Origin: Spirogloea muscicola
Taxonomy: Eukaryota; Streptophyta; Zygnematophyceae; Spirogloeales; Spirogloeaceae
NCBI GenBank assembly: GCA_009602725.1
Contig: WELB01000012.1
Coordinates: 1,207,713 to 1,219,067 of the forward strand
Direction of reading: 5' to 3'
DNA: 11,355 nt
The notes beneath the pieces were generated by a model, which was not told the origin of the DNA, ran no database searches, and was given only the letters and a program-made list of their open reading frames with translations. How positions within the stretch are numbered: position 1 is the stretch's first letter; every line of letters starts with the position of its first letter. Positions 8,591 through 11,355 of the stretch are shown here, one piece after another. The translations under genes were made by a program, and so were the position numbers.

Positions 8591-9340
8591 TCAGACCGAC
8601 ACCAATGAGCCACTGACAGCATATCGCACAACAGCTCCCGTTTGTGGACCCGTTTGGGTTGGCACTCCCTTCCTTTCACAGCCATTGCCCCCTTCTGGAT
8701 ATCTTCTCAAGCGGTTGTTACATTGGGAACAGTGAAGTGCACACCTGGACTGGGAGGAGCTACATAGCACTTCAATCTCGCCTCGGGCCAAACCTGCAAG
8801 CCACAAACAAGCTCTCCTTTGGAGGATCGACATCTCCCTAGCCGCCCAGGCTAGCCGCTCATGCTGATAAGCAAGTTGTTCTGCAGCCCTATCTGCGATA
8901 CTGCGATCCCCCCCGTACACCCGCTTGCCATCCAGTACATCCGGGTTGGCCAAAGTAAGTCCAGGTCTGAACGTACTAAGCAGCAGCATGCCCATCTCCT
9001 GGCACTCTGCCGGAATTGCCAATTTAAATCACTGATCTTTCACCACCGCCAGCGTTCGTGCTTTCCAACTTTAGACTTGCCTCTACGGCCGCCACAAGCC
9101 GATCATACGCACTTGGGGCTGTCTCTGTTTACGTACTTAACCTACTGGCCATAAGCTTTCCTGCTCCCGCTTACCAGTCCCCTGCTCCTCCTCAGGCCGG
9201 TCATCTTCAAGGGGCAAGGCACACCCTAGCATGTAGGGGCCAACTCCTAGCCGATGTTGACAAGCAATAGCACAGGCTGCCCCAAAGGGCAGCCTGTACA
9301 AGTTTCGATCTCGTCGCTGTCTCTTAAGCTAGTCCCACGT
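8591..9340 (-). pseudogene. Fragmentary minus-strand reading frames, possible decayed element
   Basis: Three adjoining frames look protein-like but are broken by stops. At 9335-9150 one contains YRLPFGAACAIACQHRLGVG and an acidic patch. At 9128-9027 another contains SAYDRLVAAVEASLKLES. From 9022 a third contains FRPGLTLANPDVLDGKRV and the helical-looking ADRAAEQLAYQHERLAWAAR. The frames differ, and I found no convincing splice set joining them (one GTAAGC donor lies near 9172). A degraded transposon or host gene is possible; no catalytic motif is complete. The lower end of the third frame (below about 8830) looks random. Confidence 0.22.
9272..9297. repeat. Perfect 11-bp stem, 4-nt loop palindrome
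   Basis: ACAGGCTGCCC (9272-9282) and GGGCAGCCTGT (9287-9297) are exact reverse complements around CAAA. It is the strongest short hairpin in the window and lies within the decayed-frame region. No T tract follows, so a bacterial-style terminator is not indicated. Confidence 0.6.
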
Positions 9341-9537
9341 TGTGGCACTCTGCAGACTCCATGTTGAGCCTTTCTTTCTTTGGAAAGGCGCACCAGCTTA
9401 ATTGCTCGCCCACCTGGTGAGGTGGCTAGCCTCTCCAAGCATCCATCATGCTGTCTCTTACTTACTAAAAATACTCATTTTCATACTCCTAACATGTCCT
9501 GCCGTTATGGTGACTATCAGTTGTGGTGACCGACACC

Positions 9538-9637
9538 TGGAGGGTGCATCCCAGTATGAGGTGGGTGGTGGCCGGCCCCAGCCGCGTGGTGTCCAGTGCC
9601 AGGAGGGTGCTTCCCTACTCCTGGTGGGTGATGGCCG
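9538..9637. repeat. Imperfect 63-bp direct repeat, about 1.6 copies
   Basis: TGGAGGGTGCATCCC with GGTGGGTGGTGGCCGG (9538-9575) is followed 63 bp later by AGGAGGGTGCTTCCC with GGTGGGTGATGGCCGA (9601-9637). It lies in the roughly 370-bp gap (9440-9807) before the second proline-rich gene's stop; I see no gene in this gap. Confidence 0.5.
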
Positions 9638-9807
9638 ATGACTCCTGCATCACCTTACGAAGACAGCGGTGAGGAGGTGGCAGGAAGGTCAGGCTTGCAC
9701 AAGTGTGGGCAAAAGGATGACATTCAGAGCTTGTCAGCATATATCCGCTAGCATTGGCTGTGGTGTGAGATATCCGGGAGCTGTATTCACTAGTGCTCAG
9801 CTACATT

Positions 9808-11355
9808 TCAATGAGAGAGAGATTGAAGAACGATGGCTAAGGCCAAGGACACAGCATATCGTGGAATGGACTGTGCAGCTTGTGCACGATTGGAGGAGGG
9901 GGTGTAATGTGCTCGGAAAATGAATGGACACGGAGGCGCCAGGGTGGAAAATGGGCAAGGGGAGACGGCCTGGGTACTGTTGGCAAGGAAGGAGGGGGGA
10001 GGGGGAGTACCATACGGTGAGGACGCGAAAGTGGGAGGGGGTGGCGATGGAGACGTGAGCGGCTGTGGCAGCGGTGGAGGCGGGGAAGGAGGGAAAGGAG
10101 GCGAGGGGAAACGGGCGGGTGGCAGAGGGGGCTGGCGGAAGGGCGGAGGCTGTGGTTGGGGGACAGGAGGGGGAGGAGGAGAAAGTAATGGCGGTGGAGG
10201 GGGCGGCGGGGAGGGCAAAGGGGAGAGCGGCGAAGCTGGAGGACGCGGAGGGGCTAAAAGAGGGGACGGTGGAGGAGGCGGAGGCGGGGTTGGTGGGGAA
10301 GAAAACAGAGGAGGCGGTGAGAAAGGAGGCCGCCATGAGCCCGTTGGCGGGTACTGAAGAGGTGGCTGAAGCGGAGGAATATTTGGGAGAGTTGGAGGTG
10401 GCAGGGGGAAGGGGGTCATAAGAGGTGGCGGCCGCTGCGACAGAGGGGCCGGCGGAGGAGAGGGCACTGCAATAGGAGCTGCAGCAATACCACAAAACAA
10501 GAGCAGCAGAAGACCATCAGCAGCCGGCAGAAATTGCCATGATGCTTGCCTGCCCAAATCCCAAGCACGACATAGGAAGTGTGTGATTGTTGAAGGAACT
10601 CTCACGTGGCGGAGGAGGAGGCGGAGCCAAGCGCACAGTGGGAGGTTGAGGGGCTCCTCCGGGCCGTGGAGATGGCGAGGGAGGCGGCAGGGTGGAAGAA
10701 GGGGGAGGAGAGGGGGCCGCTGGCGTACCTGGTGGTGGGAAAGGAGGAAGAGGGGGCAGGGGTTGAAGGGGCGGGGGAAAAACAGCCGGAGTGCTAGGTG
10801 GAGGGGAAGGAAGAGGAGGAGTAGGCGGGGATGGAGAGAATGGCGGCGGTGGCAGAGGTGGGGGAGGGGGAGGAGGAGGCAGTAAGGGGGAAGGGGGGGA
10901 AGACTGAGGAGGCGAGGCAAAGGGTGCAGGGAGGGGCGGAGGAGGGGAAGGGGAGGGAGGGGCAGCCGGAGTGACGGATGGGGAAGAAGCAAGAGGGGGA
11001 GGAGAAGGCGGGGTTGGTGAGAGTGGCGGCGGTGGCAGAGGTGGTGAAGGGGGAGGTGGAGAGGGAGGAGGAAGGGGATGTGGCGAGGGGGAAAGAGGGG
11101 GAATCTGAGGGGGCGGAACAGAGGGTGGAGGGAGGGGCGGGGGAGGGGTGGGAGAGGGAGGGGCAGCCGGAGTGCCGGGCGGTGGAGAAGCGAGAGCAGG
11201 AGGAGGAGGCAGGAACGGAGAGATAATCGGCGGTGGCAGAGGTGATGGAAAGTGAGGGGGAGGGGGAAGGGGAGGGAGAGAAGGGGACGGGGAAAGAGGG
11301 GGGAATTGGGTGGGCGGGACAGAGGGTGGAGGGAGGGGCAGAGGAGGGGGGGGGA
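9808..11355 (-). CDS. 3' part of a second proline-rich (hydroxyproline-rich glycoprotein-like) protein; 5' end off the window
   Basis: From the right edge a proline-rich minus-strand frame is open from 11353 to 10606 (about 250 codons, no stop). It ends at CCAC|GTGAGAG. A pyrimidine-rich acceptor follows at TTGCTGCAG (exon from 10478) or TTGCAG (exon from 10466). Both restore phase into a second proline-rich frame that runs to TGA at 9810-9808. Reading through the putative intron instead reaches a stop at 10519. The second exon has many PPPP and SPPPP blocks (for example SPPTPPPPPPPSPLL). It ends with about 60 less proline-rich residues, two Cys, an NST site and a hydrophobic end (YAVSLALAIVLQSLSH) that could be a membrane or GPI signal. 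The first exon shares its repeat units, in frame, with the protease tail, so this is probably a tandem paralogue. Whether it has a protease domain is unknown. Confidence 0.65.
   Translation of the reverse strand, partial: SPPLLCPSLHPLSRPPNSPLFPRPLLSLPFPLPLTFHHLCHRRLSLRSCLLLLLSLLHRPALRLPLPLPPLPRPSLHPLFRPLRFPLFPPRHIPFLLPLHLPLHHLCHRRHSHQPRLLLPLLLLPHPSLRLPLPPLPLLRPSLHPLPRLLSLPPLPPYCLLLPLPHLCHRRHSLHPRLLLLFLPLHLALRLFFPRPFNPCPLFLLSHHQVRQRPPLLPLLPPCRLPRHLHGPEEPLNLPLCAWLRLLLRHVRVPSTITHFLCRAWDLGRQASWQFLPAADGLLLLLFCGIAAAPIAVPSPPPAPLSQRPPPLMTPFPLPPPTLPNIPPLQPPLQYPPTGSWRPPFSPPPLFSSPPTPPPPPPPSPLLAPPRPPASPLSPLPSPPPPPPPLLSPPPPPVPQPQPPPFRQPPLPPARFPSPPFPPSPPPPLPQPLTSPSPPPPTFASSPYGTPPPPSFLANSTQAVSPCPFSTLAPPCPFIFRAHYTPSSNRAQAAQSIPRYAVSLALAIVLQSLSH
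10479..10605 (-). other. Putative intron in the right-hand proline-rich gene
   Basis: Donor GTGAGA at 10605; acceptor CTGCAG ending at 10479, or a second AG at 10467, 12 bases on and in the same phase. Proline codons dominate up to the donor and soon after the acceptor but are scarce between. Translation of this stretch in either frame gives ordinary mixed residues, including a misleading hydrophobic run. Confidence 0.55.
10845..11341 (-). repeat. 183-201-bp tandem proline-coding repeat in the right-hand gene
   Basis: The marker GGCGGTGGCAGAGG occurs at 10845, 11028 and 11229 (spacings 183 and 201 bp). A second marker, CAGCCGGAGTG, occurs at 10783, 10962 and 11164. Marker-one spacings are multiples of three, so the minus-strand frame is kept. 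The 11028-11228 unit equals 22-222 in length and frame. Confidence 0.8.

Noticed and set aside
9150-9335. Reverse transcriptase call from LPFG
   Set aside because: Only four residues match a common RT motif. No YxDD box or other RT block follows, and a palindrome contributes part of the match.
10479-10560. Hydrophobic run (GLLLLLFCGIAAAPIAV) as a signal peptide starting a gene
   Set aside because: No suitable in-frame ATG precedes it, and the stretch is better explained as the pyrimidine tract of an intron.
10600-10992. Upstream Leu/His/Pro part of the long minus-strand frame ending at 9808
   Set aside because: In this stretch the frame two bases away is far richer in proline and shares repeats in phase with the protease tail. 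The Leu-rich reading is out of frame, joined only because it lacks stops.

Overview
This window looks like nuclear DNA of a green-lineage eukaryote, most likely a green alga. The evidence is a ten-exon gene with canonical GT/AG introns of about 140-320 bp, a plant-type (A1B, nepenthesin/nucellin-like) aspartic protease, and long proline-rich tracts of the hydroxyproline-rich glycoprotein type. I saw no bacterial-style operons, tRNA or rRNA genes, or CRISPR array. The species cannot be fixed from the sequence.

Layout. (1) Positions 1-4725, minus strand: a secreted pepsin-like aspartic protease, assembled by eye from ten exons with matching phases. Both catalytic motifs (DTGS and DSGT) and twelve cysteines in the family pattern are present. 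The last exon runs without a stop from the end of the protease domain into a proline-rich tail of at least 380 residues, which leaves the window at the left edge. The tail holds a 37-residue tandem repeat, then a 67-residue repeat. (2) About 4726-5311: a short, possibly two-way promoter interval and a weak plus-strand coding candidate. (3) 5450-6480: a cluster of related foldback (MITE-like) repeats in both orientations. (4) 6480-9800: mostly intergenic or decayed DNA, with a 25-28 bp minisatellite, a candidate plus-strand exon with a canonical short intron, fragmentary minus-strand reading frames and several palindromes. (5) 9808-11355, minus strand: the 3' end of a second proline-rich gene. 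Its reading frame stays open across one putative intron to a stop at 9808.

The two proline-rich genes lie on the same strand. They share a 201-bp (67-codon) repeat unit in the same frame (22-222 and 11028-11228; about 90% identical over the best 84 bp). The simplest reading is a pair of tandem paralogues about 11 kb apart, with the upstream one cut by the right edge. If so, the right-hand gene shows how the protease tail may end, and the right-hand gene may itself start with a protease domain outside the window. The likely product is a cell-wall or extracellular-matrix protease carrying an extensin-like glycoprotein tail. Location and substrate are inferences.
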